From: Tissierellales bacterium
Lineage (GTDB): Bacteria; Bacillota; Clostridia; Tissierellales; JAOAQY01
Assembly: GCA_025210965.1 (NCBI GenBank)
Contig: JAOAQY010000162.1
Location: 1 to 40,797, forward strand
DNA: 40,797 nt
Direction: 5' to 3'
Notes under the pieces: generated by a model
Databases searched by the model: none
What the model was told of the DNA's origin: nothing
The model's input: only the letters and a program-made list of their open reading frames with translations
Shown: piece by piece, positions 24,388 through 33,377 of the stretch
Layout: each line of letters starts with the position of its first letter
Position numbering within the stretch: position 1 is the first letter of the stretch
Program-made: the position numbers and the translations under genes

Positions 24388-24733
24388 TAGATCAAAGGGA
24401 GCTCATGGAGAAAGAATAGCTATCAAATATTTATCTGATAAGGGATATGAATTATTAGACATGAATTATTGGGTTAAGTTTGGAGAAGTTGATTTGATAA
24501 TGTTACATGGCGAATTTATAGTTTTTGTTGAAGTGAAGATGAGATGGGACTGTGATAAAGGATGGCCAGTTGAAGCAGTAACACCAAAAAAGCAAAAGAA
24601 TATTAGACAGGTTGCGAATATATATTGGCAAATGGGTCAATGGAAGAATAAGCAACCTAGATTCGATGTTATTGAAATAATAAAGTACGAACAGAATAAA
24701 ACAGCCATACGACATATAGTAAATGCTTTTTAA
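24374..24733 (+). CDS. YraN/UPF0102 family nuclease-fold protein
   Basis: A 119-residue protein of the YraN family, with a restriction-endonuclease-like fold: RSKGAHGERIAIKYL at the N-terminus, GEVDLIMLHG, then FVEVKMRW, giving the acidic residues and ExK of a PD-(D/E)xK-type site. No biochemical role is established for the family, but it often lies with comM and dprA, as here, suggesting a DNA-related task. The start is GTG at 24374, overlapping the previous gene by 14 bases; there is no good ribosome site, and a TTG at 24380 is the alternative. The ATG near 24404 is out of frame. Confidence 0.9.
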   Translation: MNLNNRSKGAHGERIAIKYLSDKGYELLDMNYWVKFGEVDLIMLHGEFIVFVEVKMRWDCDKGWPVEAVTPKKQKNIRQVANIYWQMGQWKNKQPRFDVIEIIKYEQNKTAIRHIVNAF

Positions 24734-24758
24734 TTTGTAGAGAATCGAGGTAATAATC

Positions 24759-26282
24759 ATGTTATCAAAAGTTAAATCATGTGTACTTCATGGACTAGAA
24801 GGGAATATAGTCGAAGTGGAGGTTGATTTGTCAAGAGGATTGCCAGGATTTATAGTGGTAGGATTGCCGGATATTTCTATTCGTGAATCTAAAGAAAGAG
24901 TTAGAACTGCGATTTCTAATTCAGGATATGATTTTCCAATAAAAAAGGTTACGGTAAATCTATCGCCAGCAAATCTTAGGAAGGAGGGGTCTCAATTGGA
25001 TTTGCCTATAGCTATAGCGTTGCTAGCAGCTATGGGAGAAATAAAAAAAGCAGAAAATTTAAATGAAATATGTATTTTAGGAGAAATTTCATTAGATGGT
25101 GGGATAAATAGGATAGATGGTGCACTTCCTATGATTATAGCAATGAAACAATTGGGGTATAAGAAGTTTATTGTTCCTAGCTCAAATAAAGACGAGTGTT
25201 CGGCAATAAAGGATGTCTATGTTTATGAGTTTAATGAGCTAAGGCAGGTTGTAGAATGGTTTAATGGAGATTTGAATAAAAAGCCATATTTGAATGAAAA
25301 AATTGTATTTAATCAAGAAAAAACTGTGCTAGATTTTTCGGATGTGAAGGGACAAAAACAAGTTAAAAGAGCAGCTGAAATTGCAGCTGCTGGAGCACAT
25401 AATATGCTTATGATCGGACCACCAGGCTCGGGAAAAAGTATGATAGCGCAAAGGTTTCCTTCAATATTACCAAGTTTAAGTTTTGAAGAGGCTTTAGAAG
25501 TTACTAAAATCCATAGCGTTGCAGGTTTGCTTAAGAATGGGTGTCTCATAAGGTCAAGGCAATTTAGGGCTCCACATCATACTATTTCAAAAACTGCACT
25601 AGTTGGAGGCGGTATAAAACCAATGCCTGGAGAAGTTTCTCTTGCACATCTTGGAGTATTGTTTTTGGATGAACTTCCAGAATTTAATAGAGCGACATTA
25701 GAGGCATTAAGACAACCATTAGAAGATGGAGTTGTCACCATAAGTAGAGTTCAGGGGAGTTATACTTATCCATGTTCTGAGATAATGCTAGCTGCAGCAA
25801 ATCCTTGTAAATGTGGGTATTACGGGGATCCAAGACATGAATGCACATGTACTAGTGCGGAAATAGATAGATATATTAATAAGTTGAGTGGACCATTTTT
25901 AGATCGCATGGACATACAAGTTGATGTATCATGTGTAAATATATCGGATTTACAAAATCATGCGAAAGAGGAGAGCTCTAGTGAAATTAGATCTAGAGTA
26001 GAAGCTGCTAGAAACATTCAAAGAGAAAGGTACAAAGAAGATGGGATATATTCTAATTCGGAGCTTCAGGGCAAGAATATTGAAAAATATTGTGTTTTAG
26101 ATAATAATGCGAAGAAGATGCTTGAGATGGCATTTGAAAGGATGAAGTTGAGCGCTAGGGGATACAATAATATACTTAAAATATCTAGAACGATAGCTGA
26201 TTTGGAAAGAAGCAAAGAGATAAATGAAACGCATATAGCTGAGGCGTTACAGTATAGACAATTAGATAGAAAATATCATTGA
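24759..26282 (+). CDS. comM: Mg chelatase-like AAA+ ATPase, ComM/YifB family
   Basis: A 507-residue AAA+ protein. The N-terminal ChlI-like domain has VEVDLSRGLPGFIVVGLP and VNLSPANLRKEGSQLDLP. Walker A GPPGSGKS is at residues 220-227, Walker B LGVLFLDELPEF follows, and a zinc-type cysteine group CKCGYYGD...CTC lies after it. The C-terminal Mg_chelatase_C region ends LQYRQLDRKYH. In Gram-negative competence ComM is a branch migration helicase for integration of transformed DNA; in Firmicutes the role is less tested. Position next to dprA supports DNA uptake or recombination. A GAGGTAA site precedes the ATG. Confidence 0.93.
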   Translation: MLSKVKSCVLHGLEGNIVEVEVDLSRGLPGFIVVGLPDISIRESKERVRTAISNSGYDFPIKKVTVNLSPANLRKEGSQLDLPIAIALLAAMGEIKKAENLNEICILGEISLDGGINRIDGALPMIIAMKQLGYKKFIVPSSNKDECSAIKDVYVYEFNELRQVVEWFNGDLNKKPYLNEKIVFNQEKTVLDFSDVKGQKQVKRAAEIAAAGAHNMLMIGPPGSGKSMIAQRFPSILPSLSFEEALEVTKIHSVAGLLKNGCLIRSRQFRAPHHTISKTALVGGGIKPMPGEVSLAHLGVLFLDELPEFNRATLEALRQPLEDGVVTISRVQGSYTYPCSEIMLAAANPCKCGYYGDPRHECTCTSAEIDRYINKLSGPFLDRMDIQVDVSCVNISDLQNHAKEESSSEIRSRVEAARNIQRERYKEDGIYSNSELQGKNIEKYCVLDNNAKKMLEMAFERMKLSARGYNNILKISRTIADLERSKEINETHIAEALQYRQLDRKYH

Positions 26283-26317
26283 TTGAATTAAAATTTGAAT
26301 GAATTTTATGAAAAAGG

Positions 26318-26346
26318 TTTACATAGAGCTAGTTTAGACTTATAAT
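26318..26346 (+). promoter_or_regulatory. Putative sigma-A promoter of dprA-topA
   Basis: TTTACA (26318-26323), 17-base spacer, TATAAT (26341-26346) in the comM-dprA gap of about 120 bases. Confidence 0.6.
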
Positions 26347-26404
26347 ATAAATTGTCGTTGGCTCTAGAATATTATGAATATTCTCAAAAATGGAGATGAA
26401 CGCT

Positions 26405-27490
26405 GTGAATGAGCGAGATATAATCATTTGGTTAACGAGTTTACGAGGAGTAGGTCCTCAAACTATATTGTTTTTGAAGCAGTATTTTGGTTCACTAGAT
26501 GAATTTTGGCATTCTAGTGAAAAGGATATACCATTGAATGTTTTACCTAAGCGAAAGCGTGATATACTTAGGAAAATTTATTCTTATAAAAAGAACAGTA
26601 TAAATTTCGATTATTTTGAGAAATTAGAACATGAAGGAGTTTCAGTGGTTGTTAATTGCGATGACAAATTTCCCAAAAAACTTAGAGATATTCCCCAATC
26701 ACCATGTGTACTTTATTACAAGGGAAATATTCAAGAAGTAGATAAATCTCTTGCGATAGTAGGGCCTAGAAAGGCAAGTTACTATGGGCGTTGGGCTGCA
26801 GAGAAGTATTCGAGAGAAATTGCAAAAGCAGGAGTTTGTATAGTAAGTGGTTTGGCGAAGGGTATAGATGCTATAGCACATAAAGGAGCATTAGAAGCAA
26901 ATCAAATAACTTATGCAGTATTGGGAAATGGGCTGGATAGAGTTTATCCAAAATGTAATGAAAAATTATATAGTCAAATTGAAGAATCTGGAGCGCTGAT
27001 TTCAGAATATCCACTTGGAATGGAGCCAAAAGCATCGAATTTTCCGCAAAGAAATAGAATTATAAGTGGTTTGTCTGATGCGGTTTTTGTCGTAGAGGCA
27101 AAAAAGAAAAGTGGTACGTTGATTACAGTGGATTATGCTTTGAAACAAGGAAAAGACGTTTTAGTATTACCTGGAAATGTTAATAGTCTATATAGCCAAG
27201 GGACAAATCAACTTATTAAAGAAGGGGCTATAATGGTTACAGAGTGTAAAGATGTATTGGAAAATTTATACGGAGTATTTGATTCTAATCCTAAAGATTG
27301 TAAGCTACCAGTGCTATCAGAATCAGAAAAAATTGTTTACAATTTGCTTGAGAATGGACCAATTCACTTTGATGCAATAGGCTACGAGACTAATTTTGAA
27401 GCATCAAAATTAAATTCAATATTGACTCTTTTAGAAATAAAGGGTATTATAATGAGGTTGCCAAGAAATATATTTCAATTGAGGAATTAA
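26405..27490 (+). CDS. dprA: DNA processing protein DprA
   Basis: A 361-residue protein that loads RecA on single-stranded DNA during natural transformation. An N-terminal helix-hairpin-type region with LTSLRGVGPQTILFL precedes the Rossmann-fold core: LAIVGPRKASYYGRWAAEKY, CIVSGLAKGIDAIAHKGAL, GNGLDRVYPKCN, FPQRNRIISGLSDAVFVVEA and SGTLITVDYALKQGKDVLVLPG. The C-terminal winged helix (about 295-361) is present. In-frame ATGs at 26390 and 26396 lie before or on the GGAG at 26392-26395; only the GTG at 26405 is correctly spaced, so it is chosen. An ATG start cannot be excluded. Confidence 0.94.
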   Translation: MNERDIIIWLTSLRGVGPQTILFLKQYFGSLDEFWHSSEKDIPLNVLPKRKRDILRKIYSYKKNSINFDYFEKLEHEGVSVVVNCDDKFPKKLRDIPQSPCVLYYKGNIQEVDKSLAIVGPRKASYYGRWAAEKYSREIAKAGVCIVSGLAKGIDAIAHKGALEANQITYAVLGNGLDRVYPKCNEKLYSQIEESGALISEYPLGMEPKASNFPQRNRIISGLSDAVFVVEAKKKSGTLITVDYALKQGKDVLVLPGNVNSLYSQGTNQLIKEGAIMVTECKDVLENLYGVFDSNPKDCKLPVLSESEKIVYNLLENGPIHFDAIGYETNFEASKLNSILTLLEIKGIIMRLPRNIFQLRN

Positions 27491-27604
27491 TGTATATTAG
27501 AAAACATTAGTGTTTTTACGATAGATTATAAGCCTTTGAAGAAAACAATTGAAAGAAAAAAACATTATAAGATGCCAAATACACAAAATTCGGAGGTGCA
27601 AATA

Positions 27605-29686
27605 TTGGCTAAGAGTTTAGTAATAGTGGAGTCACCAGCAAAGGCTAAGACTATAGGAAAATTTTTAGGAAAAAATTATAAAGTAAAATCATCGGTAGGT
27701 CATATTAGAGATTTGCCTAAAAGCAAGATTGGTATAGATGTAGAGAATAATTTTGAACCAAGGTATATTACTATTAGAGGAAAAGGTCCTGTATTAGCTG
27801 AATTGAAGAAAGAAGCTAAAAAAGTAGACCGAGTATATCTTGCAACTGACCCCGACCGTGAAGGGGAAGCAATATCATGGCATTTAGCTGCTGCATTAGG
27901 ACTGTCTTCTACAGAGGCTAATCGCATTGAATTCAATGAAATAACGAAAAATGCGGTCAAAAACGCAGTTAAAAATCCTAGGAAAATCAATCAGGATTTG
28001 GTTGATGCTCAGCAAGCTAGAAGGATACTAGATAGGTTAGTAGGTTATTCTATAAGTCCTTTACTTTGGAAGAAAGTTTCAAAGGGACTTAGTGCTGGTA
28101 GGGTTCAATCGGTTACGACAAAGTTGATTTGTGATAGAGAAAGAGAAATAGAAGATTTTATTCCAGATGAGTACTGGTCAATAGAAGGTAAATTTTCTAA
28201 AGCTAGAGTTAAGATTGAAGCGAAGTATTCTGGGAAAAAGATTGGCAAGAAGATAGAAAAAATTGAACTGAAAAACGAAGAAGAAACTAATAATTTATTA
28301 GCTGAGATTGATAGAGATGCTTTTTTTGTAGATCAAATAAAAACTACAACGAAACAGAAAAAACCTGTACCACCATATACTACGAGTTCATTACAACAGG
28401 ACGCTGCAAAAAAGATTGGTTTTTCTACAAAGAAGACTATGAGAATTGCGCAGCAATTGTATGAAGGTATAGATATAAAGGGTGAGGGAACAATCGGTTT
28501 GATTACTTATATCAGAACGGATTCTGTTCGTATATCAGAAGAAGCATTAGATGCAGTTGCAGATTATATAGCACAAAATTTTGATGAAAAATATTATTGT
28601 GGAAAACAGAAGTATGGCAAGAAGAAAAAATCAGTTCAAGATGCTCATGAGGCTATAAGACCTTCAAAGGTTGAATTGGAGCCTGATAAAATAAAAGAGT
28701 CGCTTAGTAGAGAGCAATATAGACTTTATAGCCTTATTTGGCAAAGGTTTGTTGCATCTCAAATGGCACCAGCTGAGGTTGAGACTGTTACTATAGCTCT
28801 CAATTCGAATGATCATATATTTAAGACTAGTGGTTCAAGACTTTCATTTAAAGGTTTTATGGAAGTTTATGATAAAAAAAATACTGCATATAAATTTAAA
28901 ATGCCTAAAGTTGGTGAAGGCGATAAAATGAAGTGTGACGAGCTTGAAGGCAAACAACATTTCACTAAGCCGCCGGCTCGTTATTCAGAGGCTTCTTTGG
29001 TAAAAACTATGGAGGAACTTGGTATAGGAAGACCGAGTACATATGCTCCTACAGTAGCTACTATTTTAGCTAGGCGTTATGTTTATCTTGAAACAAAGCA
29101 GTTCTATCCAACGGATTTAGGATTCATTGTAACTGAGATATTAGAGCAGTACTTTAAAAAAATTATGGATAAAGATTTTACAGCGCAAATGGAGGCTGAT
29201 CTTGATAGAATAGAAGAAGGATCTTTTGCTTGGCAAGAAGTAATAGGTGCTTTCTATAAGGATTTTGAAAAAGATTTGAAAATTGCTGAAGAAGAAATTA
29301 GTCAAATTGAGATAAAAGATGAAGAAACAGATGAAATTTGTGAAAAGTGTGGGCGCAATATGGTTAAAAAAAGAGGCCGATTTGGTGAGTTTTTAGCTTG
29401 TCCAGGATATCCAGAATGTAGAAATACAAAACCAATTATAGTTAAGATTGGTGTAACATGCCCTAAATGTGAAAAGGGTGAAATTATTGAAAAAAGATCT
29501 AAGAAAGGAAGAACATTCTATGGTTGTGATCAATATCCAGAATGTGATTTTGTTTCATGGGATCGCCCACATACTGAAAAATGTCCAGTTTGTGGTGAGT
29601 TAACAGTGGTGAAAAGGCGAAAAGGAAAAAATTACTTGAGATGTACAGTGTGCGGTCATCAAGAAGAAATTAAGGAAATAGAGTAA
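27605..29686 (+). CDS. topA: DNA topoisomerase I (type IA)
   Basis: A 693-residue enzyme relaxing negative supercoils. The TOPRIM domain starts MAKSLVIVESPAKAKTIGKF with Glu9 and includes DPDREGEAISWH; the catalytic tyrosine is Tyr302 in ITYIRTDSVRIS. Three C-terminal zinc ribbons follow from about residue 580: CEKCG...CPGYPEC, CPKCEKG...CDQYPEC and CPVCGEL...CTVCGH. The start is a TTG at 27605 behind CGGAGGTG (27591-27598), giving the conserved N-terminus. The frame is open upstream to 27536, but without a ribosome site or family similarity. It lies 20 bases before codY. Confidence 0.97.
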   Translation: MAKSLVIVESPAKAKTIGKFLGKNYKVKSSVGHIRDLPKSKIGIDVENNFEPRYITIRGKGPVLAELKKEAKKVDRVYLATDPDREGEAISWHLAAALGLSSTEANRIEFNEITKNAVKNAVKNPRKINQDLVDAQQARRILDRLVGYSISPLLWKKVSKGLSAGRVQSVTTKLICDREREIEDFIPDEYWSIEGKFSKARVKIEAKYSGKKIGKKIEKIELKNEEETNNLLAEIDRDAFFVDQIKTTTKQKKPVPPYTTSSLQQDAAKKIGFSTKKTMRIAQQLYEGIDIKGEGTIGLITYIRTDSVRISEEALDAVADYIAQNFDEKYYCGKQKYGKKKKSVQDAHEAIRPSKVELEPDKIKESLSREQYRLYSLIWQRFVASQMAPAEVETVTIALNSNDHIFKTSGSRLSFKGFMEVYDKKNTAYKFKMPKVGEGDKMKCDELEGKQHFTKPPARYSEASLVKTMEELGIGRPSTYAPTVATILARRYVYLETKQFYPTDLGFIVTEILEQYFKKIMDKDFTAQMEADLDRIEEGSFAWQEVIGAFYKDFEKDLKIAEEEISQIEIKDEETDEICEKCGRNMVKKRGRFGEFLACPGYPECRNTKPIIVKIGVTCPKCEKGEIIEKRSKKGRTFYGCDQYPECDFVSWDRPHTEKCPVCGELTVVKRRKGKNYLRCTVCGHQEEIKEIE

Positions 29687-29706
29687 AGAATTTTGGGAGG
29701 TAACAT

Positions 29707-30471
29707 ATGAGTGAATCATTATTGACTAAGACAAGAAGGCTGAATAAAATATTACAGGATAGCGGTAATAATCCTGTATCGTTTGAGGATTTGAGCCGTA
29801 CGCTTGGAGAAATATTAGGGTCTGAAGTATATATTACTAGTAGAAGAGGTAAGATACTAGGAGCATCGGTTGATCAAGAACAATTAATAGTTGCGGTTAC
29901 AGATGATGATATGCGATTGGATGCAGAGTATAATGAAAAATTATTAAAGATCAAAGAAACTAAAGAAAACTTAAGCAGTGAAAATGCGCCTGAATTGTTA
30001 GCTCTTTGCAATGATGAGTGTGCTACTATGACTATTATTCCAATCCACAGTGCTAAAGACAGATTAGGAACTTTAGTTCTTAATAGAAAAGATAAGAAGT
30101 TTACAGAAGATGATTTAGTGCTTTGTGAGTATAGTGCTACTATAGTTGGAATGGAAATTATTAGAGCTAAAAATGATGAATTAGAAGAAGAAGTTAGAAA
30201 AAAAGCAATAGTTCAAATCGCTATTGGTACATTATCGTATTCGGAATTAGAAGCTATTGAGCATATTTTGAAGGAACTTGAAGGCGAGGAAGGTTTGTTA
30301 GTTGCAAGTAAAATTGCGGACAGAGTAGGTATAACTCGTTCAGTTATAGTAAATGCACTTAGAAAGTTTGAAAGTGCAGGTGTTATAGAATCTAGGTCAC
30401 TCGGAATGAAGGGTACGTATATTAGAATATTAAATGAGTATTTATTAGCAGAGCTAAATATCGTCAAGTAA
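29707..30471 (+). CDS. codY: GTP-sensing transcriptional repressor CodY
   Basis: A 254-residue global regulator of low-GC Firmicutes that represses amino acid biosynthesis, transport and often motility genes when GTP and branched-chain amino acids are plentiful. The N-terminal GAF ligand domain (about 1-155) contains the [12 protein letters not shown] region, and the C-terminal winged helix has [21 protein letters not shown] at residues 200-220, followed by [19 protein letters not shown], almost invariant in the family. A GGGAGG site precedes the ATG. It is separated from the flagellar operon by a strong terminator. Confidence 0.98.
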   Translation: MSESLLTKTRRLNKILQDSGNNPVSFEDLSRTLGEILGSEVYITSRRGKILGASVDQEQLIVAVTDDDMRLDAEYNEKLLKIKETKENLSSENAPELLALCNDECATMTIIPIHSAKDRLGTLVLNRKDKKFTEDDLVLCEYSATIVGMEIIRAKNDELEEEVRKKAIVQIAIGTLSYSELEAIEHILKELEGEEGLLVASKIADRVGITRSVIVNALRKFESAGVIESRSLGMKGTYIRILNEYLLAELNIVK

Positions 30472-30497
30472 AAATTTGAATAGAATTATTAATATTT

Positions 30498-30533
30498 AAA
30501 GAGGAAAGATTTATAAATCTTTCCTCTTTTTTT
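30498..30533 (+). terminator. Intrinsic terminator after codY
   Basis: A perfect 16-bp palindromic stem (30498-30513 with 30514-30529) centred on GATTTATAAATC, followed by T residues to 30533. It isolates codY from the flagellar genes. Confidence 0.9.
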
Positions 30534-30560
30534 AAAGAAAGTGCAGAATTTTGCCGATTA
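30533..30560 (+). promoter_or_regulatory. Putative sigma-D (sigma-28, FliA-type) promoter of the flagellar operon
   Basis: TAAA (30533-30536), 16-base spacer, GCCGATTA (30553-30560), close to the motility sigma factor consensus TAAA-N15-GCCGATAW. The -35 begins in the codY terminator tail. The predicted start near 30567 is about 77 bases before flgB. A weaker sigma-A-like TATAAA lies near 30607, so two promoters may exist. Confidence 0.6.
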
Positions 30561-30643
30561 ATTTAGTGTAGAGTGTTATTAATACTTTTAAAATGAGTCG
30601 AAATCATATAAAATAGAATAAAGAGATTTAGGAGGCGATATGG

Positions 30644-31054
30644 ATGGGCCGAAATCTATTAGGAATATCTTTTGATAGAGTAGAACTTATGAATCGTGCT
30701 TTAGATGGAGCGTGGAAGAGAAATAAAGTATTAAATCATAACTTATCTAACGTTAACACACCTGGATATAAGCGAAAAGATGTTGATTTTCAAAGTGTGT
30801 TAAAGAAAGAAATGGATGATAGTTCGGGATTTAAAATCAAAGATTCTGGAATGGTTAGTAAGGAAGATGCTAAGGATGAGTTTCAGGTAGAAGTAGAGGG
30901 TGGATATTCGACTAGAAGAGATGGAAATAATGTGAATGCAGATACTGAAATGGCAGAACTTACTAAAAATTATATTACGTATAATTCACTTATTGGACAA
31001 ACTAGCAAGGAATTTAAAAAGTGGAAAATGATAATTGATGAAGGAGGACGTTAG
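30644..31054 (+). CDS. flgB: Flagellar basal-body rod protein FlgB
   Basis: A 136-residue proximal rod protein exported by the flagellar type III apparatus. It has the rod/hook N-terminal signature MNRALDGAWKRNKVLNHNLS followed by NVNTPGYKRKDVDFQSVL, and a C-terminal helix beginning NADTEMAELTKNYITYN. GGAGG at 30631-30635 is 8 bases from the ATG at 30644; the ATG at 30640 is out of frame. It is the first gene of the operon, two bases before flgC. Confidence 0.97.
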   Translation: MGRNLLGISFDRVELMNRALDGAWKRNKVLNHNLSNVNTPGYKRKDVDFQSVLKKEMDDSSGFKIKDSGMVSKEDAKDEFQVEVEGGYSTRRDGNNVNADTEMAELTKNYITYNSLIGQTSKEFKKWKMIIDEGGR

Positions 31055-31056
31055 TT

Positions 31057-31497
31057 ATGGGAGCATTTGATGCTTTTAATATAAGCGCATCGGGATTAAC
31101 AGCTGAAAGAACTAGGATGGATATTATTTCTAAGAATATTTCTAACGCAGATGTTACAAGAACAGCTAATGGCGGACCGTATAGAAGACAGATGGTTGCA
31201 TTTGAAGAAAAAGTTAACTTTGAAGAAATGCTTGAAAAGGCAATTGATGGTGATACTAAATCGTTAGGTTCGGGAGTAAAGATAAGTAAGATTGTTGAGG
31301 ATAAATCACCTTTTAATAGGGTATATGAACCAGGACATCCAGATGCAGACGAAGAAGGGTATGTGCTTAAACCAAATGTTAATACGATAAAAGAGATGGT
31401 TGATATGATTACAGCGTCTAGAAGTTACGAAGCAAATATAACAGCAATGAATACTTCGAAAAACATGTGCTTAAAGGCACTTGATATTATTCGCTAG
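31057..31497 (+). CDS. flgC: Flagellar basal-body rod protein FlgC
   Basis: A 146-residue rod protein with FNISASGLTAERTRMDIISKNISNADVTRT-type N-terminal signature (residues 5-34), a GPYRRQMVAFEEK block and the C-terminal coiled helix MVDMITASRSYEANITAMN typical of FlgC. GGAGG of its ribosome site lies at the end of flgB, so translation is coupled. It directly abuts fliE. Confidence 0.98.
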   Translation: MGAFDAFNISASGLTAERTRMDIISKNISNADVTRTANGGPYRRQMVAFEEKVNFEEMLEKAIDGDTKSLGSGVKISKIVEDKSPFNRVYEPGHPDADEEGYVLKPNVNTIKEMVDMITASRSYEANITAMNTSKNMCLKALDIIR

Positions 31498-31508
31498 TGG
31501 AGGAAATT

Positions 31509-31808
31509 ATGATAAATTCAATTAATAAAATAATTGGAGGCACTGAAACTAAACCGTCGGAAACGATAAAAAAAGTGGCAGGTTCAAATGTCACTTTTTC
31601 TGATGTTTTAGATAAGGTTCTTTCGGAAGTTAACACATTACAGAAAGAAGATATAAAGGCAAAAGAAGCATTATCACTAGGAAATATAGACAATTTACAT
31701 GATCCAATGATAGCTTCTGAAAAAGCTGATATAGCGTTACAATTTACTTTAAAAGTTCATGGTAAAATTATTGAGGCTTATAAGGAAATCATGAGGTTAC
31801 AAGTATAG
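31509..31808 (+). CDS. fliE: Flagellar hook-basal body complex protein FliE
   Basis: A 99-residue protein that joins the MS ring to the rod. The family pattern is clear in the second half: VTFSDVLDKVLSEVN, then LHDPMIASEKADIALQFTLK and a terminal IIEAYKEIMRLQV. The GGAGG at 31499-31503 is spaced for the ATG at 31509; a GTG at 31497 overlaps the flgC stop and precedes that site. Its partner fliF begins 28 bases downstream. Confidence 0.95.
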   Translation: MINSINKIIGGTETKPSETIKKVAGSNVTFSDVLDKVLSEVNTLQKEDIKAKEALSLGNIDNLHDPMIASEKADIALQFTLKVHGKIIEAYKEIMRLQV

Positions 31809-31836
31809 ATCATAAAGACGTAAATGGGGTGATGAT

Positions 31837-33366
31837 GTGGGCGAATTTTTGTCCAAACTACGAACTCAGTTAACCGAGTTTTGGGAGAACACAGAAAAAT
31901 CTAAAAAAATAAAAATGGGTGTAGTTGCGGGGGTTATTGTCGCAATTATAACTATTGCAATAATAATGATGACTAGAGTAAATTATTCAATACTGTACCA
32001 AGGTTTGTCAATGAAGGATGCATCTGAAATTACAGAACAATTGACTTCATTGGGAGTGAACTGGACATATGAGGATAATAACACAACGACGATATTAGTA
32101 CCTACAGAGCAGGTCAACAAAGTTAAAATTCAATTGGCTGGCTTAGGTTTACCAAAAGATGATTACGATATTTCATCGGTTTTTGACAATACAAACTGGG
32201 CAGAAACTGAATATGTTACCAAAAACAAGTTGCAAATAGCTAAAACAAATCAATTGCAGGGAATAATTGGTGATATTGAAGGTATTGACAAAGCTGTTGT
32301 AAATATTGACGTTCCAAATGACACTACGTTTTTGAATCAAGGAACAGGGACAGCATCAGTATTTGTAACATTAAGCGAAGAAGATGCATTAAAGCAAGAG
32401 AAGGTAACTGCGATACAGAATTTAGTTGCAGGGGCATTTCAGAATTTAGAGTCTGAAAATGTTGCAGTATCAGATCAATATGGTAGATATTATGACGAAA
32501 TGCTTAGTGAAACGATAGATGCAAGTGATCAGCTTAAAATGCAAAGCGTTATTCAATTACAATTAAATCGAAGTTTAAAAACGTTCTTAGAAAATCTATA
32601 TGGACGTGGAAATGTTGATGTATTGACACATGTTACGTTGGATTTTGATAGTAAAACGATAGATAGTAAGGTATTTCAGCCTCCAGTTGAAGGTTCTAAT
32701 GAGGGACTTATTAGAAATATGGAAGATTTGCAAGAATCAACTGTGAATGCGACAAGTGCAAATGTAGTAGGAACAGAACCTAATACAGAAGACGTTACAG
32801 ATTACGTAACGGGAGACGAGAATGCGTACAATAAAAGTAAAGCGCACAAACTTATTACTTATGAATTAAACGAGATTAATACTAGAATAATAGAAAATGC
32901 GGGAAATGTAAAAGACATTACTATTGCAGTGGTTATAAATGAAGATGCATTGATAGATGGTAGCATGACCGATGATAGGAAAAAAGAATTAGCAGGACTT
33001 GTTGGAAATACTGCAGGAGTTGCTGTTGAAAAAGTAAAGATAAGTACGGGTAAATTTGCAACAGATACAGAAACTACTACTGTAGAAACTACTAGCATTC
33101 CAGTATGGATATATGCAGTACTTGCTATTGCGGCATTACTTATAATTGTGCTTGTAATAGTTATAGTTAGAAGAAGAGGTGCTAAACAAGAAGAAGAAGA
33201 AAATATTACAGACTTTCTTGCTGAAGGGTTGGAAGAAACATCTGATGTTGAAGAGATTGACTATGAAGGCGAAAAATCTGAGTACAAGGTTCAGATTGAT
33301 AATTTCATTGACAAAAAACCAGAAGCAGTTGCTGCATTGTTGCGTACTTGGATGAGTGAAGAATAG
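31837..33366 (+). CDS. fliF: Flagellar MS-ring protein FliF
   Basis: A 509-residue inner-membrane protein forming the base of the flagellum. Transmembrane segments are at about 27-46 and 421-444. Between them are the ring-building motif domains, with VNYSILYQGLSMKDASEI and LAGLGLPKDDYDISSVFD just after the first segment. The acidic C-terminus (about 480-509, ending PEAVAALLRTWMSEE) is the FliG-binding helix. The start is GTG at 31837 behind GGGGTGAT. Length is close to typical for the family in Firmicutes. Confidence 0.98.
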   Translation: MGEFLSKLRTQLTEFWENTEKSKKIKMGVVAGVIVAIITIAIIMMTRVNYSILYQGLSMKDASEITEQLTSLGVNWTYEDNNTTTILVPTEQVNKVKIQLAGLGLPKDDYDISSVFDNTNWAETEYVTKNKLQIAKTNQLQGIIGDIEGIDKAVVNIDVPNDTTFLNQGTGTASVFVTLSEEDALKQEKVTAIQNLVAGAFQNLESENVAVSDQYGRYYDEMLSETIDASDQLKMQSVIQLQLNRSLKTFLENLYGRGNVDVLTHVTLDFDSKTIDSKVFQPPVEGSNEGLIRNMEDLQESTVNATSANVVGTEPNTEDVTDYVTGDENAYNKSKAHKLITYELNEINTRIIENAGNVKDITIAVVINEDALIDGSMTDDRKKELAGLVGNTAGVAVEKVKISTGKFATDTETTTVETTSIPVWIYAVLAIAALLIIVLVIVIVRRRGAKQEEEENITDFLAEGLEETSDVEEIDYEGEKSEYKVQIDNFIDKKPEAVAALLRTWMSEE

Positions 33367-33377
33367 AAGGTGATTGA

